Position numbers and translations under genes: made by a program. 62,165 nucleotides of DNA, from positions 1 through 62,165 of the forward strand of contig JBBQFC010000014.1 of the NCBI GenBank assembly GCA_038321615.1, in the 5' to 3' direction. This DNA is from JBBQFC01 sp038321615 (GTDB lineage: Bacteria; Bacteroidota; Bacteroidia; Flavobacteriales_D; Cryomorphaceae). A model generated the notes under the pieces. The model searched no databases. It saw only the letters and a program-made list of their open reading frames with translations, and had not been told where the DNA came from. Within the stretch, counting starts at the first letter, position 1. The number at the start of each line of letters is the position of its first letter. Below, piece after piece: positions 8,113 through 16,019 of this stretch.

Positions 8113-9477
8113 ATGCCTGCCCAATCGGAAACATACGCTTTTGTTGATATTGAAACCACGGGTTTGTTTCACTCGCAACACGCTATTACGGAGATTGCCG
8201 TTTGGCGGGTTTGCGATGGCCACGTGGTGAGCCGGTTTCAAACGCTCGTCAATCCCGGTCGGAATATTCCCGCACCTATCCGGCGGCTTACCGGCCTCAC
8301 TGATCTCACCGTAGCGCAGGCTCCCGCTTTCCCGGAAATAGCTGAGAAGGTGTATGCGCTTTTGGATGGAGCTGTTTTGGTAGCGCATAACGCACCTTTC
8401 GATATTAGCTTTTTGAAGGCCGCTTTTGCTTTGCGCAACCTGGCTTTTAACCCCAAGAGAATTTGTACCATGCGCCTGGCACGGAAGCTACTGCCAACAA
8501 TACGATCGGTTTCGCTTCCAGCCCTTTGCGATCATTTCCGGCTCCATTCTTCTGATTTTCATCGTGCTGCTATCGATGTGGAAGCCACTTATTTACTTTT
8601 CGACAAACTCAAAAATCTTCCCGGGGCAACTGACATTATCAAAATTCAAACTTCCAGGCATGCGCTTCAGTTGCCGCCGGCCTTTGGCGATCAATTATTA
8701 TCCGATCTACCCACTGCTCCTGGTGTATACTATTTCAAAGGCGCAAACGGTAAGCCGATATATATTGGCAAAGCGAAAAATTTAAAGCAGCGTATTGCCA
8801 GCCATTTCAGCGGTGGTGATGGCGAGCGCAAAAAACAACACCTGTTGAAGTGGAGCCAAAAATTGGATTATAAGGTTACGCTCAATGAATTGGAAGCCCT
8901 GCTGCTTGAAGATTTTGAAATTCGCAAATGCTGGCCGGTGCTCAATGCGGCGCAGAAATCGCGTGTGGTGAACTGGACAATCCATCCTTACAAAAATCGC
9001 GATGGACAATATCGCTTAGCACTTTCCAATCGGCGTTGCAGCGATACCTTTGGCTCCTTTCATACGCGATCTTCCGCAAAAGATTGGCTTTATCGAAGGC
9101 TCGTAGAGAGCGGAATCGATACGAAGGTGATGGGCATAAGCTGGCCCGATGAGCTGGTGATTTTACCACCGCGCTCCGACAGTGAATCGATCACCCGTTT
9201 TCTTAATGAGATTGAGCTCGAATTCTCGCAATCGGTCCTCATCGGGATACCAGCGGCTGGTGACTTCTACCAAGCCGTAAAAATCCAAAACGGAAGGTAT
9301 TTGGGCTTTGGAGCCATAAGCGCAAAGGAATTAAACGCCCCAAACCCAAAATGGGTAAATTTCCACGCAGCCCCCGATACCCCCGCAGCGTGGATGGTGA
9401 TAAGAAGAATGCTCGATATGGATGCAGTAGAAGTGGTGGATGCGGGTGCCGTATTTGTTGAAGAACAATTATCATGA
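8113..9477 (+). CDS. DnaQ-type 3'-5' exonuclease fused to a GIY-YIG nuclease domain
   Basis: A 454-residue fusion. Residues 6-165 are a DEDDh exonuclease: D12 and E14 in VDIETTG, D97 in HNAPFD, and H150 and D155 in HRAAIDVEAT, so all four acidic ligands and the histidine are present. Residues about 198-290 are a GIY-YIG domain: APGVYYFKG, then YIGKAKNLKQRI with Y217, as in the UvrC N-terminus. The remaining 160 residues have no motif I recognise. The combination is known in Bacteroidetes and Actinobacteria, where it resembles E. coli Cho/UvrC fused to an epsilon-like exonuclease, which suggests DNA repair (inference). It is transcribed away from the tRNA and follows that gene's terminator directly. 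Start at ATG 8113. Confidence 0.9.
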   Translation: MPAQSETYAFVDIETTGLFHSQHAITEIAVWRVCDGHVVSRFQTLVNPGRNIPAPIRRLTGLTDLTVAQAPAFPEIAEKVYALLDGAVLVAHNAPFDISFLKAAFALRNLAFNPKRICTMRLARKLLPTIRSVSLPALCDHFRLHSSDFHRAAIDVEATYLLFDKLKNLPGATDIIKIQTSRHALQLPPAFGDQLLSDLPTAPGVYYFKGANGKPIYIGKAKNLKQRIASHFSGGDGERKKQHLLKWSQKLDYKVTLNELEALLLEDFEIRKCWPVLNAAQKSRVVNWTIHPYKNRDGQYRLALSNRRCSDTFGSFHTRSSAKDWLYRRLVESGIDTKVMGISWPDELVILPPRSDSESITRFLNEIELEFSQSVLIGIPAAGDFYQAVKIQNGRYLGFGAISAKELNAPNPKWVNFHAAPDTPAAWMVIRRMLDMDAVEVVDAGAVFVEEQLS

Positions 9478-9483
9478 AAATGT

Positions 9484-9503
9484 GGATTGGATGCAATCCT
9501 TTT
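9484..9503 (+). terminator. Weak hairpin after the exonuclease gene
   Basis: GGATTG and CAATCC pair around GATG and are followed by TTTT, beginning 7 nt after the stop codon. The stem is only 6 bp, so termination may be partial. Confidence 0.4.
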
Positions 9504-9803
9504 CATTCTAAGCTTGAAAATCAAGCTCTATCAAACGAATGTCCGGAGTGGATGTCCGATTTACCATAACTGCTGGTTTTAATCTGTGTTCATTGTAACC
9601 TGGCAATTTCAGGCTTTGGCGGCATTTTTGCCTTTCAGAATTCGGTTTTAGAATTTGGTTTTCAAAGTCTTACGATCCGCATTTAGATGAAATTCTGCAA
9701 AAAGGGTGACAAAGCCGATTTAGTGTGAGCAAACATCGACGATCGGAAGGGGTATCCCACCAATTTTTCATCGTAAGTTCGCGGACTTCAATATTCTGTC
9801 GAA
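9504..9803 (+). other. Intergenic stretch with no recognised feature
   Basis: About 300 nt of AT-rich sequence between the exonuclease gene and the DUF4440-like gene. I see no open frame with protein-like content, no repeat and no clear TAnnTTTG element close to the next start. Confidence 0.5.
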
Positions 9804-10232
9804 ATGAACCCTTACAAGTTTATAACCACCTTTGGGATAAGTCTCTGCCTAATGTCAGCTCTCCGAAGTCAGCCCCTTTCAGAAATAACAACAGCCATGG
9901 CCGCACAAGAAGCTGCTTGGAATGCCGGTGATATCGACGGTTTTATGGCGCATTATTGGAATGACGCCGGCTTAAAATTCGTCACCAAAAATGGAATCAC
10001 CCAAGGGTTTGAAGAAGTACTCCAGCGCTATCAAAAGGCTTATCCCGAAAAGGCAACAATGGGAAAGCTCCATTTCGAAATTTTAGAATCTCAGGTCTTG
10101 TCCGACGAAGTGGTATTGCTTACAGGCTCTTGGCGACTCACGGGATTGAAAGATGAACCACGCGGTTATTTCACCCTAATCTGGAAACGCATTGACGGAG
10201 CCTGGAAAATAACATACGATCATACCTCCTAA
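9804..10232 (+). CDS. Secreted DUF4440 / SnoaL-like (NTF2 fold) protein
   Basis: A 142-residue protein with an N-terminal signal peptide (hydrophobic stretch ITTFGISLCLMSALRSQP, cleavage likely after about residue 22). The rest is the cystatin-like NTF2 fold of the DUF4440/SnoaL group: AAQEAAWNAGDIDGFMAHYW at the front, VLLTGSWRLTG in the middle, and GYFTLIWKRIDGAWKITYDH at the end. Members are small-molecule binding or hydrolase-like proteins; no specific activity can be assigned. Its stop lies 4 nt before the start of the rhomboid protease gene, so the two are probably co-transcribed. Confidence 0.85.
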   Translation: MNPYKFITTFGISLCLMSALRSQPLSEITTAMAAQEAAWNAGDIDGFMAHYWNDAGLKFVTKNGITQGFEEVLQRYQKAYPEKATMGKLHFEILESQVLSDEVVLLTGSWRLTGLKDEPRGYFTLIWKRIDGAWKITYDHTS

Positions 10233-10236
10233 TTTC

Positions 10237-10905
10237 ATGCTAACTCTAACAACCATCATCGTCGCTTTAAACGTGATTTTCTCGTGGATCGCCTTTCAAA
10301 ACCCCGACCTTCAATCGAAGTGGATGCTGAATCCTTACATGGTAATTCAGCGGAACCAGTACTACCGAGTTATAACACACGCCTTCATTCACGGCAATTT
10401 CCTGCATCTCTTTTTTAATATGTATGTGCTTTACAGCTTTGGCAAATTGCTCGAAGAGATTTTTACATCGGAAGGTATTTTCGGTCAATTATTTCCCGGT
10501 GTGCAATTTTGGGGCGCCACCCAAGGCTATGTGGTATTTGGACTTTTATATTTTGGAGCCATTGTTTTCTCTGTGCTCCCTGCTCTCCGCAAACACCGCG
10601 AAAACCCAGGGTATAACTCGCTTGGCGCCTCAGGGGCAGTATCGGGCGTGGTAATGGCCTGCATGCTCTTGCTACCCATTATGCCCTTGCGATTTATTTT
10701 TATTCCGATCGATATTCCCGCTTTCATTATGGGTGTGGCTTATTTGGCCTATGAATACTTTATGAATAAGCGCGGCGGTACAGGTATCGCACACGATGCT
10801 CATTTATACGGAGCCATTTTCGCATTAATCTTCCTGCTTTTTCTTCGCCCAGGCTTTGGTCTCCATTTCATTTCAGAAGTCGCTGCCTTCGTATCGTCTT
10901 GGTAG
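10237..10905 (+). CDS. Rhomboid family intramembrane serine protease
   Basis: A 222-residue polytopic membrane protein. It has the rhomboid catalytic set: N61 in HLFFNMYVLYSFG, nucleophile S132 in LGASGAVSG, and general-base H189 in HDAHLYGA. THAFIHGNFLHLFFNM is the signature of the second helix. Six hydrophobic helices fit the basic bacterial rhomboid core. It cleaves transmembrane segments within the inner membrane; the substrate is unknown. The insertion of roughly 40 residues between the Asn helix and the Ser helix (about 75-115, with an extra hydrophobic stretch) is longer than in GlpG but common in Bacteroidetes members. It probably shares a transcript with the DUF4440-like gene just upstream. 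Confidence 0.93.
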   Translation: MLTLTTIIVALNVIFSWIAFQNPDLQSKWMLNPYMVIQRNQYYRVITHAFIHGNFLHLFFNMYVLYSFGKLLEEIFTSEGIFGQLFPGVQFWGATQGYVVFGLLYFGAIVFSVLPALRKHRENPGYNSLGASGAVSGVVMACMLLLPIMPLRFIFIPIDIPAFIMGVAYLAYEYFMNKRGGTGIAHDAHLYGAIFALIFLLFLRPGFGLHFISEVAAFVSSW

Positions 10906-10916
10906 AACAAACGTTT

Positions 10917-10924
10917 TACCTTTG
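10917..10924 (+). promoter_or_regulatory. -7 element of the class IV aminotransferase gene
   Basis: TACCTTTG is an exact TAnnTTTG match ending 11 nt before the ATG at 10936, which implies a leader of only a few nucleotides. A TTG at 10899-10901 is closer than the usual 19-nt spacing. Confidence 0.55.
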
Positions 10925-10935
10925 TGCCTTTGCTA

Positions 10936-11829
10936 ATGAACAATACAACTAAGGTCAAAAATAGAGTGGGAGAGTGGCTGGTTCATAATGGAGTCTTTGA
11001 GTCGAATGGCTCAGCACCTTCCATGTTTCAAAACAGGGCATTTACGCTTGGAGATGGTTTTTTTGAAACGATCCGAATATTGGATGGTAAAATTCTTCAC
11101 TGGTCCGCCCATTATCAGAGACTTGTCGCTGCTGCTGCTGGCCTGCATTTTGAATTAGGCCAACAATTCGATTCGGAGAACCTCTTAGCTACAGCCCAAA
11201 AATTGTTAGCCAATGAAGGTATTCAGCGTGGAGGCCGTTTACGCATTACCATATTTCGCGAAGGCACAGGCGCTTACCTTCCCAATGACGATCGAGCAGG
11301 ATACGCGATGGAGGCCTTCGCTATTCATCAGAACGAATTCCAGCCTCATCCCCAAGGACTTATCCTGAGCGATTTCACCGATTTGCGCAAAGATTATTCT
11401 CGGATTTCAGCTTATAAACTCCATGGAAACCACGTTTATATTCAAGCGGCGCGGATGGCGGCTAAATCCGGTGTCGACGATCTCTTGATTCACAATTCGC
11501 AGGGCCTGGCAATTGAAGCGATTTCCAGCAATATTTTCACCGTTCATCAAGGCGCCCTTTACACGCCTTCTATCTCAGACGGTTGCGTGGCTGGCGTAAT
11601 GCGAATGGCGGTTATAAATGCAGCGCTCGAAGCGGGTATCTCGGTTTTTGAGCAACAAATGAAACGCACCACGATTGAGCGGGCAGATGAATTTTTCCTT
11701 ACCAATGTGATTTCTGGATGCTCGTGGGTAAAAGGCTATGGGGCAAAGCGTTATACGCACCGCACGAGCGATCGAATGATCGAGCTTTTAAATCACCGGA
11801 TTTTCAGTGAAGCGCTCAATTCCATTTAG
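10936..11829 (+). CDS. Class IV aminotransferase (aminodeoxychorismate lyase / BCAT-like)
   Basis: A 297-residue fold-type IV PLP enzyme. Visible signatures are FTLGDGFFETIRILDGKI at the front, LRITIFREGTGAY, the Lys-containing segment SRISAYKLHGNHVYIQAARM (Schiff-base lysine in YKLHGN) and EAISSNIFTVHQG, which binds the cofactor phosphate. The family covers 4-amino-4-deoxychorismate lyase (PabC, folate) and branched-chain or D-amino acid aminotransferases. The canonical branched-chain enzyme is encoded elsewhere in this window (19356-20423), so PabC is the better guess, but substrate residues are not decisive. ATG 10936 is chosen over GTG 10924 because the -7 element overlaps the GTG. The 3' end overlaps the convergent YqgE gene by 14 nt. 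Confidence 0.85.
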   Translation: MNNTTKVKNRVGEWLVHNGVFESNGSAPSMFQNRAFTLGDGFFETIRILDGKILHWSAHYQRLVAAAAGLHFELGQQFDSENLLATAQKLLANEGIQRGGRLRITIFREGTGAYLPNDDRAGYAMEAFAIHQNEFQPHPQGLILSDFTDLRKDYSRISAYKLHGNHVYIQAARMAAKSGVDDLLIHNSQGLAIEAISSNIFTVHQGALYTPSISDGCVAGVMRMAVINAALEAGISVFEQQMKRTTIERADEFFLTNVISGCSWVKGYGAKRYTHRTSDRMIELLNHRIFSEALNSI

Positions 11830-12406
11830 GGTCTGTGGGGAAATGCGACAGTGGTGCAAATGCTGATCCCATGGATTGCAAGGCCATTTTCCATAGTTGA
11901 TCATCGGCGGTGTTCATTAAATCGAGATCCTTGATGGGGCAGACATACCAGGATTTTTGAGCCAACTCTTCTTCTAACTGCGACTCGCTCCACCCGCTAT
12001 AACCAACAAAAAATCGCACGGAATCTTTCGAAAAAATACCGTTTTCAATTCCATCTTTGATCGCATCGAAATCGCCGCCCATATAAAGGCCTTTTGCCAC
12101 CTGCTGGCTTCCGGCTATCCGATCGCCCAAGGTATGGATGAAGTACAGGCTCGATGCTTGCACCGGCCCACCCAGGCCCACGCGGTAGTCGTTATTTTCC
12201 CAATCTTCAATGAGCTCGCGGAGCGGCACATCAACAAACTTATTCAGGATAAATCCAAAGCTACCGGTGGTGTCGTGCTCGCACATCAGCACTACCGTGC
12301 GCTGAAAGTATGGGTCGGCCATGAAAGGCTCAGCAATAAGCAGCGCACCCTTAGATGGTGAAAGTTTATTATCAGGATGCAGGTTAAATGGATCGACTCC
12401 AGCCAC
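11816..12406 (-). CDS. YqgE/AlgH family protein
   Basis: A 196-residue member of the UPF0301 YqgE/AlgH family. Recognised parts are KGALLIAEPFMADPYFQRTV at the start, TGSFGFILNKFVDVPL, VGLGGPVQASSLYFIHTLG and FFVGYSGWSESQLEEEL. The fold is known from structures but the biochemical role is unknown. In Pseudomonas AlgH has been linked to alginate and virulence-gene regulation. The gene runs toward the class IV aminotransferase and overlaps its end by 14 nt. Its promoter region is shared with the divergent pdxH gene, with a TATGTTTG element at 12442-12449 on the minus strand. Confidence 0.92.
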   Translation of the reverse strand: MAGVDPFNLHPDNKLSPSKGALLIAEPFMADPYFQRTVVLMCEHDTTGSFGFILNKFVDVPLRELIEDWENNDYRVGLGGPVQASSLYFIHTLGDRIAGSQQVAKGLYMGGDFDAIKDGIENGIFSKDSVRFFVGYSGWSESQLEEELAQKSWYVCPIKDLDLMNTADDQLWKMALQSMGSAFAPLSHFPTDPKWN

Positions 12407-12441
12407 GCTTTTTAGGTTTTTCTAATCGTCAATTCGATTTT

Positions 12442-12449
12442 CAAACATA
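12442..12449 (-). promoter_or_regulatory. -7 element upstream of the YqgE gene
   Basis: Read on the minus strand this is TATGTTTG, a full TAnnTTTG match, 36 nt before the start codon. No TTTG lies at 19-nt spacing. Confidence 0.5.
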
Positions 12450-12539
12450 CGAGAATATTGGGAAATGTGGATTTTAGAATTAAAATGAAAATATCAGGAG
12501 CTAAGTGTGGCCTGAAGTGCACGCGGGTTGAATATTCAC

Positions 12540-12547
12540 TAAATTTG
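12540..12547 (+). promoter_or_regulatory. -7 element of pdxH
   Basis: TAAATTTG matches TAnnTTTG and ends 16 nt before the ATG at 12563. A TTG at 12528-12530 is too close to act as a -33 element. Confidence 0.5.
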
Positions 12548-12562
12548 ATCCTAAAACTTTCC

Positions 12563-13225
12563 ATGTCCGATCAAGGGATTCGCGATTTTATTCAGCACGA
12601 CCGCCACGATTTCCATAGTCCGCCGTTATTGGAGTCCGATGCTCCCAAACATCCGATGCAGCTTTTCGAACGCTGGTTTGCGGAAGTGATCGAAGCCAAG
12701 CTCGATGAGCCTTACGCTTTTTCGCTTGCCACCGCCGATCGCGATACACACCAACCTTCGCTGCGCGTAGTTTACATGCGGGACATACGGCCAGAAGGAA
12801 TCGTATTCTACACGAATTACTCGAGCGAAAAAGGTAGTCAGTTGGACGGAAATAGCCGGTTCTCCGCAAATTTCTTTTGGTCTGCATTTCATCGGCAGGT
12901 TCGCATGGGCGGTGAGGCAGTTCGGTTACCCGCGTCCGATTCAGACACCTATTTTGCTTCTCGACCAAGAGAGAGTCAGCTCGGTGCGTGGGCGAGCCAT
13001 CAAAGCGAAGTGATTAATGGCAGGGCTATGCTATCTGAACGACTATCGGAAATTGAAAAGCGATTTGATGGTCAGATGGTTCCCCGACCCGACTTTTGGG
13101 GTGGCTATCTCTTGCGAGCCCAGTATTTCGAGTTTTGGCAGGGAAGGGAGAGCCGCCTGCACGATAGGTTAGTGTATCGGCAAATTGAAAATGACATTTG
13201 GACGCTTAATCGGTTATCGCCGTAG
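12563..13225 (+). CDS. pdxH: Pyridoxamine 5'-phosphate oxidase
   Basis: This FMN enzyme oxidises pyridoxine or pyridoxamine 5'-phosphate to PLP, the last step of cofactor B6 supply and salvage. It has 220 residues against the usual 210-220. Signatures are PYAFSLATADRDTHQPSLR, VVYMRDIRPEGIVFYTNYSS, KGSQLDGNSRFSANFFW, RQVRMGGEAVRLPASDSDTY, FASRPRESQLGAWASHQS, and WGGYLLRAQYFEFWQGRESR followed by LHDR at the C-terminus, which together form the FMN and PLP sites. The start is ATG 12563 (MSDQGIRDFIQHDR); a longer frame to 12458 has no family similarity and would contain the -7 element. The glycosyltransferase gene starts 6 nt after the stop, so the two may be co-transcribed. Confidence 0.97.
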   Translation: MSDQGIRDFIQHDRHDFHSPPLLESDAPKHPMQLFERWFAEVIEAKLDEPYAFSLATADRDTHQPSLRVVYMRDIRPEGIVFYTNYSSEKGSQLDGNSRFSANFFWSAFHRQVRMGGEAVRLPASDSDTYFASRPRESQLGAWASHQSEVINGRAMLSERLSEIEKRFDGQMVPRPDFWGGYLLRAQYFEFWQGRESRLHDRLVYRQIENDIWTLNRLSP

Positions 13226-13231
13226 TTATCC

Positions 13232-14527
13232 ATGAAGCGATACCTGAACAAATACGCTATCCGCACGGCTCTCTTTGAAGGATTGCCAGAGCCCAATTTG
13301 GGTATCAGCATTGTTATTCCTACGCGAAATGAGCAGACACTGCATCAGTTGATTTCGTCTTTGAGTATTTGCGAAAAGCCTGGTTGCAGTGTAGAAATCG
13401 TCGTGGTGATTTACTCTTGGGAAGCGGATAAACCCGAAGTAACCGAAACGAATAAACGCACATTGGCATTTTGCCAAGCTTGGCAGCGGATTAGCGATCG
13501 CGCTTTGCAAGTACATGTTTACCATTGCGATCGGTTGCCCAATAAATTTTCAGGGCGATCGCTGGCTCTGAAAATTGGAATGGATGAAGCCTTGCGGCGG
13601 TTCGATTTAGTTAATAATCCGCGAGGTCTTATTGTGCCGATGAACGCCGACAGCACCGTATCGCTCAATTTTTTGGTTGGTTTGGCTGCGCATTTCAAAT
13701 CGAATGCGGATAGCGATGGTTGTTCGATTCGCTATCAGTACCCATCTTTCGGAACGGAATGTCCTGCAGAGGTCTATCAAGATGCTCTTTACCGCGAGTT
13801 GCACTTGCGCTATTGCAATCAGGCTTTGCGCTACACTGGTTTTCCCTTTGCCTTCCATATTTGCGATTCGGCTTGGGCAGTAGCCGCCGAAGCTTATGCC
13901 AAGCAGGGAGGAATCGATAAGCACCATGCGGCTGCTTCGCTTCGCTTCTTAAATAAGATTATGCTTCTTGAAAATTTTACGGAGCTGAATGATGTTTTAA
14001 TTTTCCTTTCTCCAAAGCGGCTTTCTGACCCTGCAGGCTCCATGGTGCGCACCGAACGGCGTTTTCGAGGCGATACGGCTCATAGCCATTTCACCTACGA
14101 TATCCGCTCCTTCATTGAATTGCGGAATTTCTTTAAGAATATACCGGAACTCTACTTTAGCGGGGCACCCTTGCACACGCTCGGCGATACCACATCTTAC
14201 ACTGTGATGGAATTCTTGTCCGCCTACTTTTTTGATGAGCGCATCTCGGAGATTCGCAGAAACAGTGGTAGCATCACCTCTTTCGAGCGCCGATTTTTTC
14301 GATGGTTCAATACGCTTATGGTATTTAAGTATCTCGATTTTGTAAGGGACAATGCCATAGCTGCAACGCGAACAGATCGATCGGCCCTTGAATTTTTGCG
14401 GGTAGTAGAATACGGAAGCCCGGCTCAAATTAACTCCCTTAGCGACTTGCTCGAAGCTTTCCGAAAGCTTGACGCACAGTCGCATCGAGCAGGCTGGTTG
14501 GTGCTTTCCGATTCGGATAGATCCTAA
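13232..14527 (+). CDS. Family-2-like glycosyltransferase
   Basis: A 431-residue protein whose first 250 residues have the GT-A layout: GISIVIPTRNEQTLHQLI (first strand and nucleotide loop), VEIVVVIYSWE, then RGLIVPMNADSTVSLNFLVG, in which the NADS segment takes the place of the DxD metal site. GRSLALKIGMDEALRRF is the usual helix before it. The C-terminal 180 residues (FERRFFRWFNTLMVFKYLDF and beyond) are helical and not recognised. There is no strong membrane helix. It starts 6 nt after pdxH. Substrate is unknown; many Bacteroidetes carry one similar gene of undefined role. Confidence 0.75.
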   Translation: MKRYLNKYAIRTALFEGLPEPNLGISIVIPTRNEQTLHQLISSLSICEKPGCSVEIVVVIYSWEADKPEVTETNKRTLAFCQAWQRISDRALQVHVYHCDRLPNKFSGRSLALKIGMDEALRRFDLVNNPRGLIVPMNADSTVSLNFLVGLAAHFKSNADSDGCSIRYQYPSFGTECPAEVYQDALYRELHLRYCNQALRYTGFPFAFHICDSAWAVAAEAYAKQGGIDKHHAAASLRFLNKIMLLENFTELNDVLIFLSPKRLSDPAGSMVRTERRFRGDTAHSHFTYDIRSFIELRNFFKNIPELYFSGAPLHTLGDTTSYTVMEFLSAYFFDERISEIRRNSGSITSFERRFFRWFNTLMVFKYLDFVRDNAIAATRTDRSALEFLRVVEYGSPAQINSLSDLLEAFRKLDAQSHRAGWLVLSDSDRS

Positions 14528-14537
14528 AAAAGAGCAT

Positions 14538-14566
14538 AAAAAAAACCGCTTTCGTACAAAAGCGGT
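14538..14566 (-). terminator. Intrinsic terminator of the HU gene
   Basis: On the minus strand ACCGCTTT and AAAGCGGT pair (14559-14566 with 14545-14552, loop of 6) and an 8-T tract follows. It lies 20 nt after the HU stop codon and between two convergent genes, so it can also help end the plus-strand transcript. Confidence 0.85.
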
Positions 14567-14585
14567 CTCAATACGTTGGAGTTTC

Positions 14586-14858
14586 TTACTTCACTTTTCC
14601 TTGTAGGTCAGCTCCGGCTTTGAATTTTACAACTTTCTTAGCCTTGATATTGATTTCTTTGCCAGTTTGCGGGTTGCGGCCTTTGCGGGCAGCACGGCTG
14701 CTTACAGAGAAAGAACCAAAACCAACGAGCGCAACACGGTCACCTTTTTTAAGGGCCTTAGTTGTAGTAGTTACAAAAGCGTCTAGCGCTTTTTTGGCAT
14801 CAGCTTTTGACAAGCCGGCATCAGAAGCAATAGCTTCTACCAAATCTGCTTTGTTCAT
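14586..14858 (-). CDS. HU family DNA-binding protein
   Basis: A 90-residue histone-like protein. MNKADLVEAIASDAGLSKAD is the dimerising N-terminal helix pair. VALVGFGSFSVSSRAARKGR followed by NPQTGKEINI is the beta-arm with the conserved RNPxTG tip whose proline intercalates into DNA. The length and full motif match HU exactly, with none of the C-terminal extension seen in Bacteroidetes-specific variants. It is a single-gene transcription unit, with a consensus promoter upstream (14906-14936) and a strong terminator downstream, as expected for an abundant nucleoid protein. Confidence 0.97.
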   Translation of the reverse strand: MNKADLVEAIASDAGLSKADAKKALDAFVTTTTKALKKGDRVALVGFGSFSVSSRAARKGRNPQTGKEINIKAKKVVKFKAGADLQGKVK

Positions 14859-14905
14859 TAAGTTAGGAATTAAAGGTTTAACAATTTTAGATCATTGATC
14901 TGCAA

Positions 14906-14936
14906 CAAATTTACTCGAATACCAATGCCGACCAAG
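14906..14936 (-). promoter_or_regulatory. Consensus Bacteroidetes promoter of the HU gene
   Basis: On the minus strand CTTG (14933-14936), a 19-nt spacer, then TAAATTTG (14906-14913). This is one mismatch from the full TTTG-N19-TAnnTTTG consensus and lies 47 nt before the HU start. Confidence 0.75.
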
Positions 14937-15063
14937 GCTTTAGCGCGTCGAAGGCTCGGATTGTTAATAAAACAAGCCCTTTGTTGAAAAAACACGCTTG
15001 TAACCCCTTGTTTACGGGCATTTCAGGGTATTTGATTTTATCAAAAAGTCCCCGTGCGAATGC

Positions 15064-16008
15064 TTATTGAAAGAAAAATTCTCCTTTAGTGTGTATTCCA
15101 CGGAGAAAATCGGCTGCGGAAACCCGTTTTTTGCCCGGAGCTTGCACTTCCAGTAATTCTAATTTTCCTTCGCCCGTGCCAACGATCAATCTATTTCCTT
15201 CGCGTATTTCTACTTTTCCGGGGTCGAGATTTCCATCCATTTCGAGCACCTTGCCCGTCCATATCTTTAAATTATCTCCGGTGCTTAATCCCGAAACGGC
15301 GCTGTAAGATCCCGGGAAGGGGTTCAGGCCGCGTATTAAGTTGTGGATGGATAAGGCCGGGTTTTGCCAATCGATCAATCCGGTTTCCCGAAAGAGCTTC
15401 GGTGCCTTGGGGTAAGTTTTATCAAACTCGATCATTTGTGGCCTGCCTTCAAGTTGGCCTGAATCCAATCCTCTTGCTGTTTTTACCAACAGATCGGCTC
15501 CTGCTTCCATCATCCGGTCATGCAGCGAGCCGGCGGCTTCAGCATCACTTATCGATAACTCGGCTTGCAGTAAGATCAAACCGGTATCAATTTCCTTTTC
15601 TATAAAGAAGGTGGTCAGTCCCGATTTCGATTCACCGTTTATAATTGCCCAATTAATCGGTGCAGCACCGCGGTAATCGGGTAGTAGCGATGCGTGGAGA
15701 TTAATACATCCCATAGGTGGCATTTCAAAAACGACACCCGGCAACATCCGAAAAGCCACTACCACAAATAGGTCGGCTTTCAAAACTGCTAAGTCGTTTA
15801 GAAAGTTTTCGTCTTTTAAATTACTGGGTTGCATTACGGGTATTCCCAAAGCTTCGGCACTGTGCTTCACAGCCGTTTCTTGCATCTGTTTCCCACGCCC
15901 AGCAGGCTTGTCGGGTGCCGTTATTACGGCTGCCACTTCATAGGCTGCGTGAAGCGCTACGAGTGAAGGAACGGCAAACTGTGGGCTGCCCATGAAAATA
16001 ATACGCAT
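15064..16008 (-). CDS. fmt: Methionyl-tRNA formyltransferase
   Basis: Adds the formyl group from 10-formyl-tetrahydrofolate to initiator Met-tRNA. The 314 residues contain the family start MRIIFMGSPQFAVPSLVAL, the folate-binding motif INLHASLLPDYRGAAPINWA with the catalytic Asn and His nearby, and the C-terminal OB-like domain with IRGLNPFPGSYSAV and VSAADFLRG. All expected regions are present and the length is normal. The start lies 11 nt after the stop of the RlmI-like methyltransferase gene, so these two RNA-modifying enzymes form a short operon. No Shine-Dalgarno is visible. Confidence 0.97.
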   Translation of the reverse strand: MRIIFMGSPQFAVPSLVALHAAYEVAAVITAPDKPAGRGKQMQETAVKHSAEALGIPVMQPSNLKDENFLNDLAVLKADLFVVVAFRMLPGVVFEMPPMGCINLHASLLPDYRGAAPINWAIINGESKSGLTTFFIEKEIDTGLILLQAELSISDAEAAGSLHDRMMEAGADLLVKTARGLDSGQLEGRPQMIEFDKTYPKAPKLFRETGLIDWQNPALSIHNLIRGLNPFPGSYSAVSGLSTGDNLKIWTGKVLEMDGNLDPGKVEIREGNRLIVGTGEGKLELLEVQAPGKKRVSAADFLRGIHTKGEFFFQ

Positions 16009-16019
16009 AGCTCAAATAA

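Noticed and set aside
13997..14485. 162-codon minus-strand frame opposite the family-2 glycosyltransferase
   Set aside because: No recognisable content, and the opposite strand has a GT-A signature. Shadow.
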